A stretch of DNA of 64,000 nucleotides from Candidatus Gastranaerophilales bacterium (GCA_944322545.1 CALUPF010000028.1:62001-126000), one strand, 5' to 3'; counted from the stretch's first letter, positions 34,071 through 43,522 are shown. Numbers and translations: made by a program. The notes: generated by a model from the letters alone, not told the origin.

Positions 34071-35180
34071 ATGTGTCGTATAGGTGCTATCAAATCAAAA
34101 AAATATTTACACCCTGTTAAAGCGTTAGAGCTGATGCGTTCACAACAAAAAGGACATGATAATTCTGGGTTTGCTTTTGTAATGCAGGATTTAGGCGGGG
34201 TTTTTGAAAATTACAAAGAATTGCCAATTTTGTCTATGGCTTGCACAAACGAAGGTATGCATATAGCTGAAGATATCTTGCATTCAATCGGCTTTGTTCG
34301 TGTAATGCAGTGGGCGCCAGATGTTCATAATGATATTGAAGGCTTGAATATTGAGCCAATGCCTAATTATGTTTTTGAGGTGTTTAATTATCCTCATTCT
34401 TATAAGTATGCACCTAAAGAAGATAAAGAAGCTTTGTTATTAGATACAAGATTGAAGCTAAGAAAAGCTTTAGAAGCAGCTGATGAGGGATATGTTTATT
34501 CTTTTTGGCCTGATTTGCTGACATTAAAAGAAATCGGGGATCCTAGAGATATTGGAACATATTTCGGTTTGTGGGACGAAAAAGAAGACTTTTGTGCAAA
34601 AATTATCACTGCACAATGCAGACAAAACACAAACTATGACATTGTACGTTATGCAGCACATCCGTTTTTCTTGCAGGGCTACACAGCTTTGTGTAACGGT
34701 GAAAATACTTTTTATGAGAAAAATAAACTTTTTCAAAAAAAGCTTCATAAAGGCTATATCGGATTTGAAAGTGATTCACAGTGCTTTTTGTACACGCTTC
34801 ATTATGTCAACAAAATTTTAAAATGGCCTTTGAAGTATTTTAAACATGTAATCACTCCACTTCCTTACGATGAGATTATGTCTAGAAAGGATGCTGAAAT
34901 TCTTTTAAGAATAAAAGCTTCGCTTTCTCATCTTGAGGTTAACGGGCCTAATTCAATGATTGCTGTTACACCAGATGGCACAATGTTCACTACTTGTGAC
35001 TCAAAAAAATTAAGACCGGTTGTGGTTGGAAAAACTGATGATACAGTGATTATTACATCAGAAGTTACAGGCATAAACGAGATTATGCCTAATAGAAATA
35101 TCTCAGAAGATATTTATCCAAATGAGCGAGAAATGGTTGTTGTAGACAACGACCTCAATGTTGAAAGGTGGCAACAATAG
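34071..35180 (+). CDS. Glutamate synthase, glutamine amidotransferase subunit (GltB1-like)
   Basis: A 369-residue class II glutamine amidotransferase. The catalytic cysteine is Cys2, exposed after removal of Met1 (M-C-R-I-G-A). Typical segments follow: R-S-Q-Q-K-G-H-D-N-S-G-F near residue 23. In split, archaeal-type glutamate synthases this protein releases ammonia from glutamine and passes it to the FMN subunit, encoded by the next gene. The two genes overlap by 13 bases. A strong TTGACA/TATGCT promoter and AAAGGA ribosome-binding site precede it. Confidence 0.88.
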   Translation: MCRIGAIKSKKYLHPVKALELMRSQQKGHDNSGFAFVMQDLGGVFENYKELPILSMACTNEGMHIAEDILHSIGFVRVMQWAPDVHNDIEGLNIEPMPNYVFEVFNYPHSYKYAPKEDKEALLLDTRLKLRKALEAADEGYVYSFWPDLLTLKEIGDPRDIGTYFGLWDEKEDFCAKIITAQCRQNTNYDIVRYAAHPFFLQGYTALCNGENTFYEKNKLFQKKLHKGYIGFESDSQCFLYTLHYVNKILKWPLKYFKHVITPLPYDEIMSRKDAEILLRIKASLSHLEVNGPNSMIAVTPDGTMFTTCDSKKLRPVVVGKTDDTVIITSEVTGINEIMPNRNISEDIYPNEREMVVVDNDLNVERWQQ

Positions 35181-36826
35181 ATACACGTGTAATAAAAACG
35201 AATGACGTTTCAAAAAATGATTTGAAATGGCAGATAGAATATGACCCTCAAAGATGTACTTTGTGTGGGAAATGTTGTGCAGCTTGTACTTTTAATGCGA
35301 TAAAATTCAGCGTTGAAAGAAGAAGAAAAGTTAAAAGTGAAGGTTCATTGCCTAATCCAAAAGTTACTTGGGAAACTGAGCCGGTTGTTAAACAGGTCAT
35401 TACAAAAAATAAAAATTGTGTTGGCTGTGGAATGTGCCAAAAGGTTTGTCCGAATGAGGCAATAAAACCTGTTTATAACGAACATAACAGAATGAATGTT
35501 ATATACAGAGCTGAAAACGCAGAATCACCTAAAAGAGGCGGCCGTTCGAATTTGCATACAGAAGGCAGAACCCTAGATAAAATTAAAATCGGAAGAATTT
35601 CTCAAATGACAGACCCTTCTTTGGATGCAATGCGTCATACTTTCGATATTTTAGCTCCGTTTGGAAGAGTTTTGCCGCCTGAAAAATTGCCTTTTGTTGT
35701 AGGTGAAGACGGTGAATTACATATGAACAGTTCTACACCTAATACAAGATGGATTTATCCGATAATCATTGGTGATATGTCAATTGGTGCTTTATCTACA
35801 AGAATGTGGGAAGCAGTTGCAATGGCAGTTGCCTATTTAAATGAAGTTGTTGGCTTGCCTGTTAGAATGTGCTCAGGTGAGGGCGGAATGCCATTGAAAC
35901 TTTTGAAATCAAGATATTTAAAATACATGATTTTGCAAATTGCTTCAGGACATTTCGGCTGGGACAGAATTATCAACGCAATGCCTGAAATGACAGAAGA
36001 TCCGGCAGGGGTTTTGATTAAAATAGGACAAGGTGCAAAACCTGGTGATGGTGGTCTTTTGCTTGCTAAAAAAGTTGTAAGACACATCCAAGAAATCAGA
36101 GGTGTTCCAAAATCTGATTTGCTTTCACCTCCTAACCATCAGGGACTTTATTCTATTGAAGAAAGCGTTCAAAAGATGTTTTTATCTATGAATTCAGCTT
36201 TCAAATTCAGAGTTCCTGTTGCAATTAAAGTGGCTGCTTCAGTCACAAGTGTAAGTGTTTATAATAACCTGTTAAGAGATCCTTACAACATCGTTGGCGG
36301 ATTTTTCTTAGACGGTATCGCTGGTGGTACAGGTGCTGCTCATGAGGTTTCATTAGACCATACGGGTCATCCGATTGTATCAAGATTGAGAGATTGCTAT
36401 TTAGCCGCAGTTCACCAAGGTAAGCAAGGACAAATTCCTCTTTGGGCTGCCGGTGGTATTGGTATGAATGGCACACTTGCGTCTGATGCTTTCAAAATGA
36501 TTTGCTTAGGTGCTAATGGAGTGTTTACTGGTAAGTTGATTTTACAAATTGCCGGTTGTGTAGGAAACGATTATGGTCGCTGTAACGCTTGTAATACAGG
36601 GCTTTGTCCTGTTGGTATTACAACGCAAAACAAAACACTTGTCGACAGGTTAGATGTTGATAAGGTCGCACAAAACATTGTTAATTACTTCCTTGCAACT
36701 CATACAGAGCTTAAAAAATTATTGGCTCCAATTGGTAACAGTTCATTGCCTGTCGGTAGGTCTGATGCTCTTGTTACAGTGGATAAAAATGTTGCAACAA
36801 GATTAGATATTCAACACGTTTGTTAA
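35168..36826 (+). CDS. Glutamate synthase, FMN-binding catalytic subunit with ferredoxin domain (GltB2-like)
   Basis: A 552-residue protein starting with GTG inside the preceding gene. An N-terminal 2[4Fe-4S] ferredoxin domain (C-T-L-C-G-K-C near residue 31 and C-V-G-C-G-M-C near 80) is followed by the glutamate synthase FMN barrel: M-S-I-G-A-L-S near 200, C-S-G-E-G-G-M-P near 230, K-I-G-Q-G-A-K-P-G near 280, P-P-N-H-Q-G-L-Y-S near 317, and C-N-A-C-N-T-G-L-C-P-V-G near 475, which would bind the 3Fe-4S cluster. It makes glutamate from 2-oxoglutarate and ammonia. Confidence 0.92.
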   Translation: MATIDTRVIKTNDVSKNDLKWQIEYDPQRCTLCGKCCAACTFNAIKFSVERRRKVKSEGSLPNPKVTWETEPVVKQVITKNKNCVGCGMCQKVCPNEAIKPVYNEHNRMNVIYRAENAESPKRGGRSNLHTEGRTLDKIKIGRISQMTDPSLDAMRHTFDILAPFGRVLPPEKLPFVVGEDGELHMNSSTPNTRWIYPIIIGDMSIGALSTRMWEAVAMAVAYLNEVVGLPVRMCSGEGGMPLKLLKSRYLKYMILQIASGHFGWDRIINAMPEMTEDPAGVLIKIGQGAKPGDGGLLLAKKVVRHIQEIRGVPKSDLLSPPNHQGLYSIEESVQKMFLSMNSAFKFRVPVAIKVAASVTSVSVYNNLLRDPYNIVGGFFLDGIAGGTGAAHEVSLDHTGHPIVSRLRDCYLAAVHQGKQGQIPLWAAGGIGMNGTLASDAFKMICLGANGVFTGKLILQIAGCVGNDYGRCNACNTGLCPVGITTQNKTLVDRLDVDKVAQNIVNYFLATHTELKKLLAPIGNSSLPVGRSDALVTVDKNVATRLDIQHVC

Positions 36827-36850
36827 CGTGAATTTATAACAAGGGAAAAT

Positions 36851-39193
36851 ATGAAAAAATTTAAAATAAACAGTTTAGAAAATAATAAAAGACTTTCATC
36901 ACAAGAGTTGTTGCAGTTAATTTATGAAAAAATGAAAGAGGGTTACACTTCTTTTGAAATAACTGCATCCGGTCAGCATAACATTGGTGGCCCATTGTGG
37001 AGTGAAGATGGAACTCCTTTATGTTTTGAGGTTACAAACCCAGGTCAACGTGTTGGATCAATGGGTATGCCAAACACAAAAATTGTAATTGAGGGTTCTG
37101 CTCCTGCTGATGTGGGTTGGTTGAACTCTGGCGCTGAAATTATTTTAAAAGGCGATGGCGGGGATACAACTGCTCATTGTGCAGCAAGTGGTAAAGTTTA
37201 TGTTGCAGGGCGTGTTGGTACTCGTTCTGGTGCGTTGATGAAACATGACCCTAAGTTTCCTGCTCCTGAATTTTGGGTTTTAAAAAATACAGGTTCATTT
37301 TCTTTTGAGTTTATGGGCGGTGGAACTGCTGTAGTTTGTGGCGTAGACTGTGAAGATTTTGACTCAGTTTTAGGATCACGTTCTTGTGTCGGTATGGTAG
37401 GTGGCACAATCTATGTCAGAGGAAATGTAAAGGATCTTTCTGAAGATGTTTATATCATAGACATTGATGACTCTGATGTTGCATTTTTGAAAAACGGATT
37501 GCAAGAATTTCTTTCAAAAGTTGAACGTTTGGATTTGCTTGAAAAATTGACAGATTTTTCTCAATGGAAAAAAATTGTTGCTAAAACATATGAAGAAAGA
37601 AAGTCTAACCATCTTATTCCAATGAAAGATTTTAGAATAAATAATTGGGAAAAAGAAAATAAAGGCGGCATTTTTTCTGATGTTTATGAAGATGATTTTC
37701 AGGTTTATTCAATCGTTAATAAAGGTGATCACAGACTTCGTTATCCAAGTTGGGATAATTATGTTCAGTCTGCTCCTTGTGAAAATCATTGTCCGATAGG
37801 CATTCCTACTCAAAAAAGAATTAATCTTATCAAAAATGATAAAATTAAAGAAGCTTTAGACTTGATGTTAGATTACACTCCATTTCCTGCTTGTGTTTGT
37901 GGAAATTTGTGTCCAAACTTGTGTATGGAAGAGTGCAGCAGAAAATATGTTGATGAGCCAATCAAGTTTGATGCTTTAGGTATGATGAGCAGAGATGTCA
38001 AAATGGGACCTTTCGCTACAACCAAGGATAAGTCAGTGGCTGTAATCGGTGGTGGTGTTGCTGGTCTTTCTGCTGCGTGGATGTTGAAAAAAGACGGATA
38101 CAAAGTTACTTTGTTTGACGATGACAAAGAAATCGGCGGAAAATTAAGACAAGTTATCCCATATGAAAGACTCTCAAAAGAGTGTTTGGATGCTGAAATC
38201 GAGAGAGTTAAAAACTGTGGTGTAACTTTTAATTTGAATACTAAGCTCACAAAAGATTTATTTGATGAGGTATGTGAAAAATTTGATGCTGTGATTATAG
38301 CCTGTGGTGCGCATAATCCTGTTGTTATACCTTTTGAAGGACATGAAAAACTTATCAAAGGTTTAGACTTTTTGAAGGCTGTTAAAAACAATGAAAACCC
38401 AAAAATTGGAGAAAAAGTTGTTGTAATTGGCGCAGGAAATGCTGCAATGGACGTGATTATTGAAGCATATAATTTAGGCGCTAAAGATGTCACAGCTATT
38501 GATATTCAAAAACCGGCAGCTTTTGACAAAGAAATTAACAATGTAAAAGCTAAGGGTGCAAAGATTTTATACCCTTGTTTTACTGAAAAAGTCACTGATA
38601 AGGGCGTTTTGTTGAAAGATGGAACGTTATTAGAAGCTGACAGTGTGATTATTTCTATCGGAGATCGTCCGAAGTTGGATTTTGTTCCTGAAAGCTGGCT
38701 TGATGAAAGAAAAATGCTCAAGTTAAATGAGTATAGACAAACACTTAATGAAAAAGTTTTTGCAGCAGGTGATGTCATAAAACAAGGTTTATTCACTAAT
38801 GCAATTGCTGATGGTAATAAAGCTGCTAAAAATGTTGAAAATCTTTTAGAAGGAAGAAGCTTAGATACATTTGAAAAAGCTCCTCAATTGCCTCGTGACA
38901 AGGTGAAAACTGAATATTACCAAGGACTTTCTGCTATGAAGGTTCAAGAAATTGAGCCTTGGGATGAGAAAGAAAGATGTATGTCTTGTGGGTTATGTCG
39001 TGATTGTGAATTTTGTTTGCAGGCATGTCCTGAGCAAGCAATCAGCAAGTTCACAGATATAAACGGAAATACTGTTTATACCTCAAATGAAGAGCGTTGC
39101 ATAGGTTGTGGAATATGTGCCGGAGTTTGTCCTTGTGGAATTTGGACAATGAAAGATAATTTCGAAAATATCGACGACCTTGCAAGTATTTAA
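36851..39193 (+). CDS. Glutamate synthase GXGXG domain fused to GltD-like flavoprotein and ferredoxin
   Basis: A 780-residue fusion. Residues about 1-240 form the GXGXG beta-helix that in large GltB is the C-terminal domain (I-G-G-P, G-A-E-I-I-L-K-G-D-G-G-D, G-G-T-x-x-V-R-G). Residues about 300-690 are a GltD/DPD-type small subunit: cysteine-rich Fe-S binding (C-E-N-H-C-P, C-V-C-G-N-L-C), an FAD loop G-G-G-V-A-G-L-S-A near 398, a second nucleotide loop G-A-G-N-A-A near 525, and A-A-G-D-V near 638. The last 70 residues are a 2[4Fe-4S] ferredoxin. It completes the glutamate synthase with its own reductase; the electron donor (NADPH or ferredoxin) is uncertain. Confidence 0.92.
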   Translation: MKKFKINSLENNKRLSSQELLQLIYEKMKEGYTSFEITASGQHNIGGPLWSEDGTPLCFEVTNPGQRVGSMGMPNTKIVIEGSAPADVGWLNSGAEIILKGDGGDTTAHCAASGKVYVAGRVGTRSGALMKHDPKFPAPEFWVLKNTGSFSFEFMGGGTAVVCGVDCEDFDSVLGSRSCVGMVGGTIYVRGNVKDLSEDVYIIDIDDSDVAFLKNGLQEFLSKVERLDLLEKLTDFSQWKKIVAKTYEERKSNHLIPMKDFRINNWEKENKGGIFSDVYEDDFQVYSIVNKGDHRLRYPSWDNYVQSAPCENHCPIGIPTQKRINLIKNDKIKEALDLMLDYTPFPACVCGNLCPNLCMEECSRKYVDEPIKFDALGMMSRDVKMGPFATTKDKSVAVIGGGVAGLSAAWMLKKDGYKVTLFDDDKEIGGKLRQVIPYERLSKECLDAEIERVKNCGVTFNLNTKLTKDLFDEVCEKFDAVIIACGAHNPVVIPFEGHEKLIKGLDFLKAVKNNENPKIGEKVVVIGAGNAAMDVIIEAYNLGAKDVTAIDIQKPAAFDKEINNVKAKGAKILYPCFTEKVTDKGVLLKDGTLLEADSVIISIGDRPKLDFVPESWLDERKMLKLNEYRQTLNEKVFAAGDVIKQGLFTNAIADGNKAAKNVENLLEGRSLDTFEKAPQLPRDKVKTEYYQGLSAMKVQEIEPWDEKERCMSCGLCRDCEFCLQACPEQAISKFTDINGNTVYTSNEERCIGCGICAGVCPCGIWTMKDNFENIDDLASI

Positions 39194-39209
39194 AAAGTTA
39201 TTTTACATT

Positions 39210-40361
39210 TTATGTAATTGTATAAACTTTTCTGTAATACAATGCAGAACCTAAGATAACTAAAACTAGGTTCGGTATCCAAGCTGCCCAAAATGGTGAG
39301 ATAGACATTGTTTCACCAAGTGACAGTGAAAGTGCACGTAAAAGATAATATAAGAAAATAATTAAAATACTAAACAAAAATCCTCTATTATACCTTACCC
39401 TAGGAGGTGTTATTGCTAAAGGCACACCTAATAGAACCAATACAACTGTTGTGAATGGGAATGCAAATTTGTTGTGGAGCTCTATTTTGAATAGTGAATG
39501 CATTTTAGGATCGTGTTGCTTTTTCGCGTTGTTTTCTACATATTTCCAAAGAGCAATTACGTTGTATTGTGTTGCTTCCTCTTCTGTTAGTGCACCTTTT
39601 ACATCCATACCAAAGTCCACAACTGATTTTCCAAACCAAGTTGTGTTCAATACTTTTTGGTCTTTGTCCATTGTATATACAGCACCTCTGTTGAATTGCC
39701 ATCCTTCAGGGCTAGTTTTGCCAGTTTGTGATTGGATTACCTGAATTGTTTTAGGGTTTGAAAAATCAACAACAGAAACGTTTTTAAGTGTGTTGTCTTC
39801 ACATCTTTGAACGAAGAAAAGTCGTTTCATTTCTTTGCGTCCGTCTTCATGTTCTTTGACTTCTTTGAAGGTGAAATTTTGTTTTCCATTAGGGATATTT
39901 TTTTGTCCTAATGCCCATATAGCTAAAGTCTTAGATTGAGAATTTGTTATTGGAACAACTGTTTCATTAACGATGAACGTGAATAGTGACATACAAATCG
40001 AAAAAATGAATATCGGTTTTGCAATTCTGTTTAGCCCTATACCACAAGCTCTCATAACAGTAATTTCTGAAGAAAGACTTAGTCTGTTAAGTGTCATTAC
40101 TGTTGAAAATAAAACGCTCATAGGAATTGCCATAACAATAACTTGAGGAAGGTTTAAAACAACAATCATCAAAGCGATGTTGAATGGGATTCCATATAGT
40201 GTAATTTGCTTGATTAATGTGATAAACGTATCAGAGGCAAAAATAATTGATGTAAAAATGATAATCCCCATAATGAAGATTTCAAGTACTTGTCTCATTA
40301 TGTATTTGTCTAAGATAGATGTCTTATCTTTGATATCGTCGATTTTTTCCAGAAGTTCCAT
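39210..40361 (-). CDS. LptF/LptG-family permease (lipopolysaccharide export)
   Basis: A 383-residue YjgP/YjgQ-family membrane protein. It has the family layout: three N-terminal helices (about 25-130), a soluble periplasmic beta-jellyroll-like domain (about 140-270), and three C-terminal helices (about 290-380). The N-terminal I-L-D-K-Y-I-M-R-Q-V-L-E and the P-x-x-x-x-x-x-P-M-S-V-L-F-S segment near residue 80 are typical. In Gram-negative cells LptF and LptG with LptB extract lipopolysaccharide or similar lipids from the inner membrane; it implies an outer membrane. It is 11 bases downstream of the zinc-finger protein gene. Confidence 0.88.
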   Translation of the reverse strand: MELLEKIDDIKDKTSILDKYIMRQVLEIFIMGIIIFTSIIFASDTFITLIKQITLYGIPFNIALMIVVLNLPQVIVMAIPMSVLFSTVMTLNRLSLSSEITVMRACGIGLNRIAKPIFIFSICMSLFTFIVNETVVPITNSQSKTLAIWALGQKNIPNGKQNFTFKEVKEHEDGRKEMKRLFFVQRCEDNTLKNVSVVDFSNPKTIQVIQSQTGKTSPEGWQFNRGAVYTMDKDQKVLNTTWFGKSVVDFGMDVKGALTEEEATQYNVIALWKYVENNAKKQHDPKMHSLFKIELHNKFAFPFTTVVLVLLGVPLAITPPRVRYNRGFLFSILIIFLYYLLRALSLSLGETMSISPFWAAWIPNLVLVILGSALYYRKVYTIT

Positions 40362-40372
40362 TTTTATTCGCT

Positions 40373-40693
40373 TTAGTTGTTATGTTCAATTTCATCTTGT
40401 TTGATGAATTTACATTGTTCTTCGAGTTTTCTATCTTCCATATTTTGCATTAAATCATTGATGGATTTGATTTTACCTAGAGCAAAGCCTGTTTCTGCTA
40501 ATAAAACACAGTCATTGCAGATTCTTATTCCATCATATACAACAGAACCTGCTAAAGGCTTTTCTCCACCGCAGCATTGACACTCAAACATGTCAAATTC
40601 CGAATCAGGGTTTTCTTCGATGTCGTCTAGCTTCATTTGCATAACGACAGCTTGCATATCTTCAATGATTTTTAATTCTTCTTGTTTATCCAT
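40373..40693 (-). CDS. Small zinc-finger protein (ClpX-type C4 motif)
   Basis: A 106-residue acidic protein. C-Q-C-C (near residues 38-41) and C-N-D-C (near 58-61), about 17 residues apart, form a C4 zinc site that resembles the ClpX zinc-binding domain (C-x-x-C then I-C-x-x-C-V), but no ATPase follows. The flanks are helical. It is the first gene of a two-gene unit with the LptF/G permease. Function unknown; it may be a protein-binding adaptor. Confidence 0.65.
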   Translation of the reverse strand: MDKQEELKIIEDMQAVVMQMKLDDIEENPDSEFDMFECQCCGGEKPLAGSVVYDGIRICNDCVLLAETGFALGKIKSINDLMQNMEDRKLEEQCKFIKQDEIEHNN

Positions 40694-40776
40694 AGCTAAT
40701 ATTATAGCGTAAAAAACTATTTAATCTAGTATTGTGTTTTGTTTGCTTTATTCTTTCTGATTTTTAGATTCATATC

Positions 40777-40805
40777 TTGACTGTTAAAAAGAAATTTTAT
40801 ATTAT
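40777..40805 (+). promoter_or_regulatory. Promoter of the MarR-exporter operon
   Basis: TTGACT (40777-40782), a 17-base spacer and TATTAT (40800-40805). Transcription would start near 40812, inside the first of two operator palindromes. Confidence 0.7.
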
Positions 40806-40807
40806 TG

Positions 40808-40840
40808 TGTTGGAATTACAACATGTTGGAGTTACAACAT
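40808..40840. promoter_or_regulatory. Two tandem palindromic operators, probable MarR sites
   Basis: TGTTGGAATTACAACA (40808-40823) and ATGTTGGAGTTACAACAT (40823-40840) are inverted repeats of TGTTG-N6-CAACA, repeated at a 16-base period right at the expected transcription start. This is the layout of an autorepressor binding site. Confidence 0.75.
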
Positions 40841-40846
40841 AAATTT

Positions 40847-41323
40847 ATGAGTGATTTTGAAAAAGATTTTTTTGATTGTTATGCAAGGTCTTTGCCTTAT
40901 CTCATTGAAAAGACGTCAGTTTATATAAGGCTGAAAGGGGCTTTGTTGTTGAACGAGCTAGGCGCTGATATCACACTAGAGCAGTTTATTACTTTAGATG
41001 CGATTTCAGGATGTAATGATTTGAGTCAAAGAGATTTGGCTAAAATCCTTTTAAAAGACCGTTCAAATATTACTAGAATTTTGAATATTCTTGAAAAAAA
41101 AGAGCTTATATACAGAAAACTTTCAAAAAAAGGCAACAGAATGGTAAAAGTTGCCGGATTGACGAAAAAGGGTGAAGCTGTTGTTGATAAATATGCAGAG
41201 AAAATGAAAACTGATTTGAATGATTTTCTTATGCAATTTAATCAAGATAGCTTAAAAACTATGGAAAAGATGTTAGAAGAAATTTCTTCTAAAATTAGTG
41301 AAAATGCAAATATTCAAATTTAG
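40847..41323 (+). CDS. MarR-family transcriptional repressor
   Basis: A 158-residue winged-helix regulator. The MarR core is clear: L-S-Q-R-D-L-A-K-I-L near residue 60, D-R-S-N-I-T-R-I-L-N-I-L-E near 70 (recognition helix), and the wing L-I-Y-R-K-L-S-K-K-G-N-R-M-V-K-V near 86, then T-K-K-G. The start is uncertain: ATG 40847 gives a normal N-terminus (M-S-D-F-E-K-D-F); ATG 40823 and TTG 40805 extend it but would place the operators inside the coding region and have poor leaders. It probably represses itself and the exporter 3 bases downstream, and is relieved by a toxic ligand. Confidence 0.88.
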   Translation: MSDFEKDFFDCYARSLPYLIEKTSVYIRLKGALLLNELGADITLEQFITLDAISGCNDLSQRDLAKILLKDRSNITRILNILEKKELIYRKLSKKGNRMVKVAGLTKKGEAVVDKYAEKMKTDLNDFLMQFNQDSLKTMEKMLEEISSKISENANIQI

Positions 41324-41326
41324 GTT

Positions 41327-42859
41327 ATGGAAAATACACAAACTAAACAGATAAATCCTTGGCTTACAACTATTGCTGTAATGAGCGCAACATTTATATT
41401 CGTTTTAGATGGAACTATTGCGAATGTTGCGTTACCTCAAATGGCAGGGAGTTTCTCTTCTAGCAATGATGAAGCGACGTGGATTTTGACAAGTTATTTG
41501 ATTGCGAGCGGGATAGTTGTTCCATCTGTTGACTGGTTTTCAAAGTTTTTTGGCAGAAAGCAGTTTTTTATTGCTTGTATTTTGCTTTTTACGATAGCTT
41601 CTTTACTTTGTGGAATGTCAACATCGTTAGATATGATGATCTTATCAAGGATTTTGCAAGGCTTGGGTGGAGGGGCTTTGTTACCTGTTTCTCAGGCTAT
41701 TTTGCTTGAGGCGTTTCCAGTTGAAAAAAGAGCTTTAGCTATGTCAATATTTGGTTTTGGGGTTGTTGTAGCTCCTGTTATCGGGCCAATTTTAGGTGGT
41801 TGGCTTACTGACAACTGGTCTTGGAATTGGATATTTTTCATAAATATTCCGTTTGGGATTTTTGCTGCTATAACTTCGAAATTGTGGATTTTTGACCCTC
41901 CTTATGCTCAAAAGCAGGCTGATGCAAAGATAGATTATGTCGGATTTTTCTTTTTAACTTTGTGGTTAGTAACTTTTCAGGTGTTTTTAGACAAAGGTAA
42001 TAATGCTGATTGGTTTGGCTCAGAATGGATATGTTGGACTTTTGGGGTCTCAATGGTTGCAATGGTTTTGTTTATTTATTCTCAGCTGGTAAAAAAAGAT
42101 TCTATTATTGATTTATCTGTTTTTAAAGACAGAAGTTTTGTGATTGGTACATTGATTTTGCTCATTGTAAATATGGTTTTGTATGCTTCAACAACGATAA
42201 TGCCGTTATTTTTACAAAATTTGATGGGATATAATGCATTTTGGAGCGGGTATTCTTTGATGCCAAGAGGTTTTGGTAGTGTGTTTGCTATTTTTTTATA
42301 TAGCGTAACGAACAAGATATTTGATTTTAGAATACTCACTTTCATTGGTATTTTAGGATTGGGAATTTCGGGATTGATGTTTGGATTTTTAAATCTCGAG
42401 TTTTCAATGATAAATATTATTATTCCAAACGTGATTTTTGGTTTTTCAATAGGTATGACTATAACTGTTTTAACGACTGTTTCTATGTCCACTATTTCAA
42501 ATGCTGCTATGACAAATGCTAGTGGGGTTCAAAATCTTTTGAAGAATCTTGCTGCTGCAATTGGTACGTCGTTGGTTGCTACTATGGTGTCTAGATATTC
42601 TCAAGCTTTTCAGACTCATCTTGTAGGCTTTTTAGATCCCAATAATCCTGCTTATGCTGAAAAATTGGCAGCTATGACGTCATATCTTTGTCAGTTTGAT
42701 GTTTATGCAGTTGCTTATCAAAAGGCACAAGGTCTTTTGTATAATCAACTTTTGCAACAGTCAACATTGTGTGCTTACATGGAAACTTTTAGAGTTTGGG
42801 GGATTGTTGCATTTTTATGTCTGCCTTTATTGCTTTTGTACAGAAGAAAAAAGGCTTAA
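41327..42859 (+). CDS. EmrB/QacA-family (DHA2) multidrug exporter
   Basis: A 510-residue, 14-helix major facilitator. The family motif L-D-G-T-I-A-N-V-A-L-P near residue 28 and W-I-L-T-S-Y-L near 51 are typical of DHA2 drug/H+ antiporters, as is the G-x-x-x-G-P-x-x-G-G motif C near 145-157 (A-P-V-I-G-P-I-L-G-G-W). No EmrA-like periplasmic adaptor or outer-membrane channel is adjacent. It is co-transcribed with the MarR regulator, which suggests inducible efflux of toxic compounds such as bile acids or antimicrobials; the substrate is not known. Confidence 0.92.
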   Translation: MENTQTKQINPWLTTIAVMSATFIFVLDGTIANVALPQMAGSFSSSNDEATWILTSYLIASGIVVPSVDWFSKFFGRKQFFIACILLFTIASLLCGMSTSLDMMILSRILQGLGGGALLPVSQAILLEAFPVEKRALAMSIFGFGVVVAPVIGPILGGWLTDNWSWNWIFFINIPFGIFAAITSKLWIFDPPYAQKQADAKIDYVGFFFLTLWLVTFQVFLDKGNNADWFGSEWICWTFGVSMVAMVLFIYSQLVKKDSIIDLSVFKDRSFVIGTLILLIVNMVLYASTTIMPLFLQNLMGYNAFWSGYSLMPRGFGSVFAIFLYSVTNKIFDFRILTFIGILGLGISGLMFGFLNLEFSMINIIIPNVIFGFSIGMTITVLTTVSMSTISNAAMTNASGVQNLLKNLAAAIGTSLVATMVSRYSQAFQTHLVGFLDPNNPAYAEKLAAMTSYLCQFDVYAVAYQKAQGLLYNQLLQQSTLCAYMETFRVWGIVAFLCLPLLLLYRRKKA

Positions 42860-43434
42860 AATTTATTTGATTTGAAAACTATATAGTATTTTGTTTCACC
42901 ATAGTAGATTACAATCAGATACATATCACCTTCGATGTTTTCTGTGATTATGTAGGACTGTGGTGGAGGTGATTTTTTAGAAGAGTTTCTAAAAATAGTG
43001 TAAAAACCATCTCTTACGTTTTTACAGAATTTTTGCCATTTTGTGTATTTGGGTTTTGGCAAGTTGTTATGATAAAAATCTACAGGAACGAGTTCTTTTT
43101 TCACAACAGGGATTATATAAGCAACTTTTCCTGCTTCTTTGAATAAAACATAATCTCTGCCTTTTATTACTCGTGGAGTTAGGATGTAATATCCAGCTGG
43201 AATTGTTTGGTTTTTAAAATACACATCACTGCTCAATCTGAACAATGGAAAAGGTGACCAAGCATATTTTTGATAGTCTTCATTTTGATATGGGTCTATG
43301 TTGTGCACTAGTTCAAAGTCTGGTACTTGTGCACTTTCATAAAGTTTTGCATAATCAGTGTCTGCCAAAGCCGGCATGATTGCTGTGATAAATAAAAATA
43401 AGAAAAATAGAGTTTTTAAAATTATTTTATTCAT
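42856..43434 (-). CDS. Hypothetical secreted protein
   Basis: A 192-residue protein with a clear signal peptide (hydrophobic residues 5-22 ending M-P-A-L-A before D-T-D). The mature part is beta-rich, with several aromatic and proline residues and segments such as Y-Y-I-L-T-P-R and G-R-D-Y-V-L-F-K. I do not recognise a family. Its stop overlaps the end of the convergent exporter gene by 4 bases. Confidence 0.62.
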   Translation of the reverse strand: MNKIILKTLFFLFLFITAIMPALADTDYAKLYESAQVPDFELVHNIDPYQNEDYQKYAWSPFPLFRLSSDVYFKNQTIPAGYYILTPRVIKGRDYVLFKEAGKVAYIIPVVKKELVPVDFYHNNLPKPKYTKWQKFCKNVRDGFYTIFRNSSKKSPPPQSYIITENIEGDMYLIVIYYGETKYYIVFKSNKF

Positions 43435-43493
43435 AAGTAATATAATAATGTTAATTTTGAAAAAATCAATTTTTTAAATAGCAAATTTTCTAA

Positions 43494-43522
43494 TTGACGT
43501 GTTTTTAGGTTCCATGTATAGT
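43494..43522 (+). promoter_or_regulatory. Promoter of the tandem-Trp leader
   Basis: TTGACG (43494-43499), a 17-base spacer and TATAGT (43517-43522). Transcription would start at about 43529, next to the leader peptide start codon. Confidence 0.7.

Noticed and set aside
40809..40839. Start of a CRISPR or other direct-repeat array
   Set aside because: There are only two copies, each a palindrome, and they coincide with the promoter of a MarR gene.
40805..40846. Longer MarR protein starting at TTG 40805 or ATG 40823
   Set aside because: Both lie at or just after the predicted transcription start and inside the operator palindromes; ATG 40847 gives a normal MarR N-terminus. The choice is not certain.
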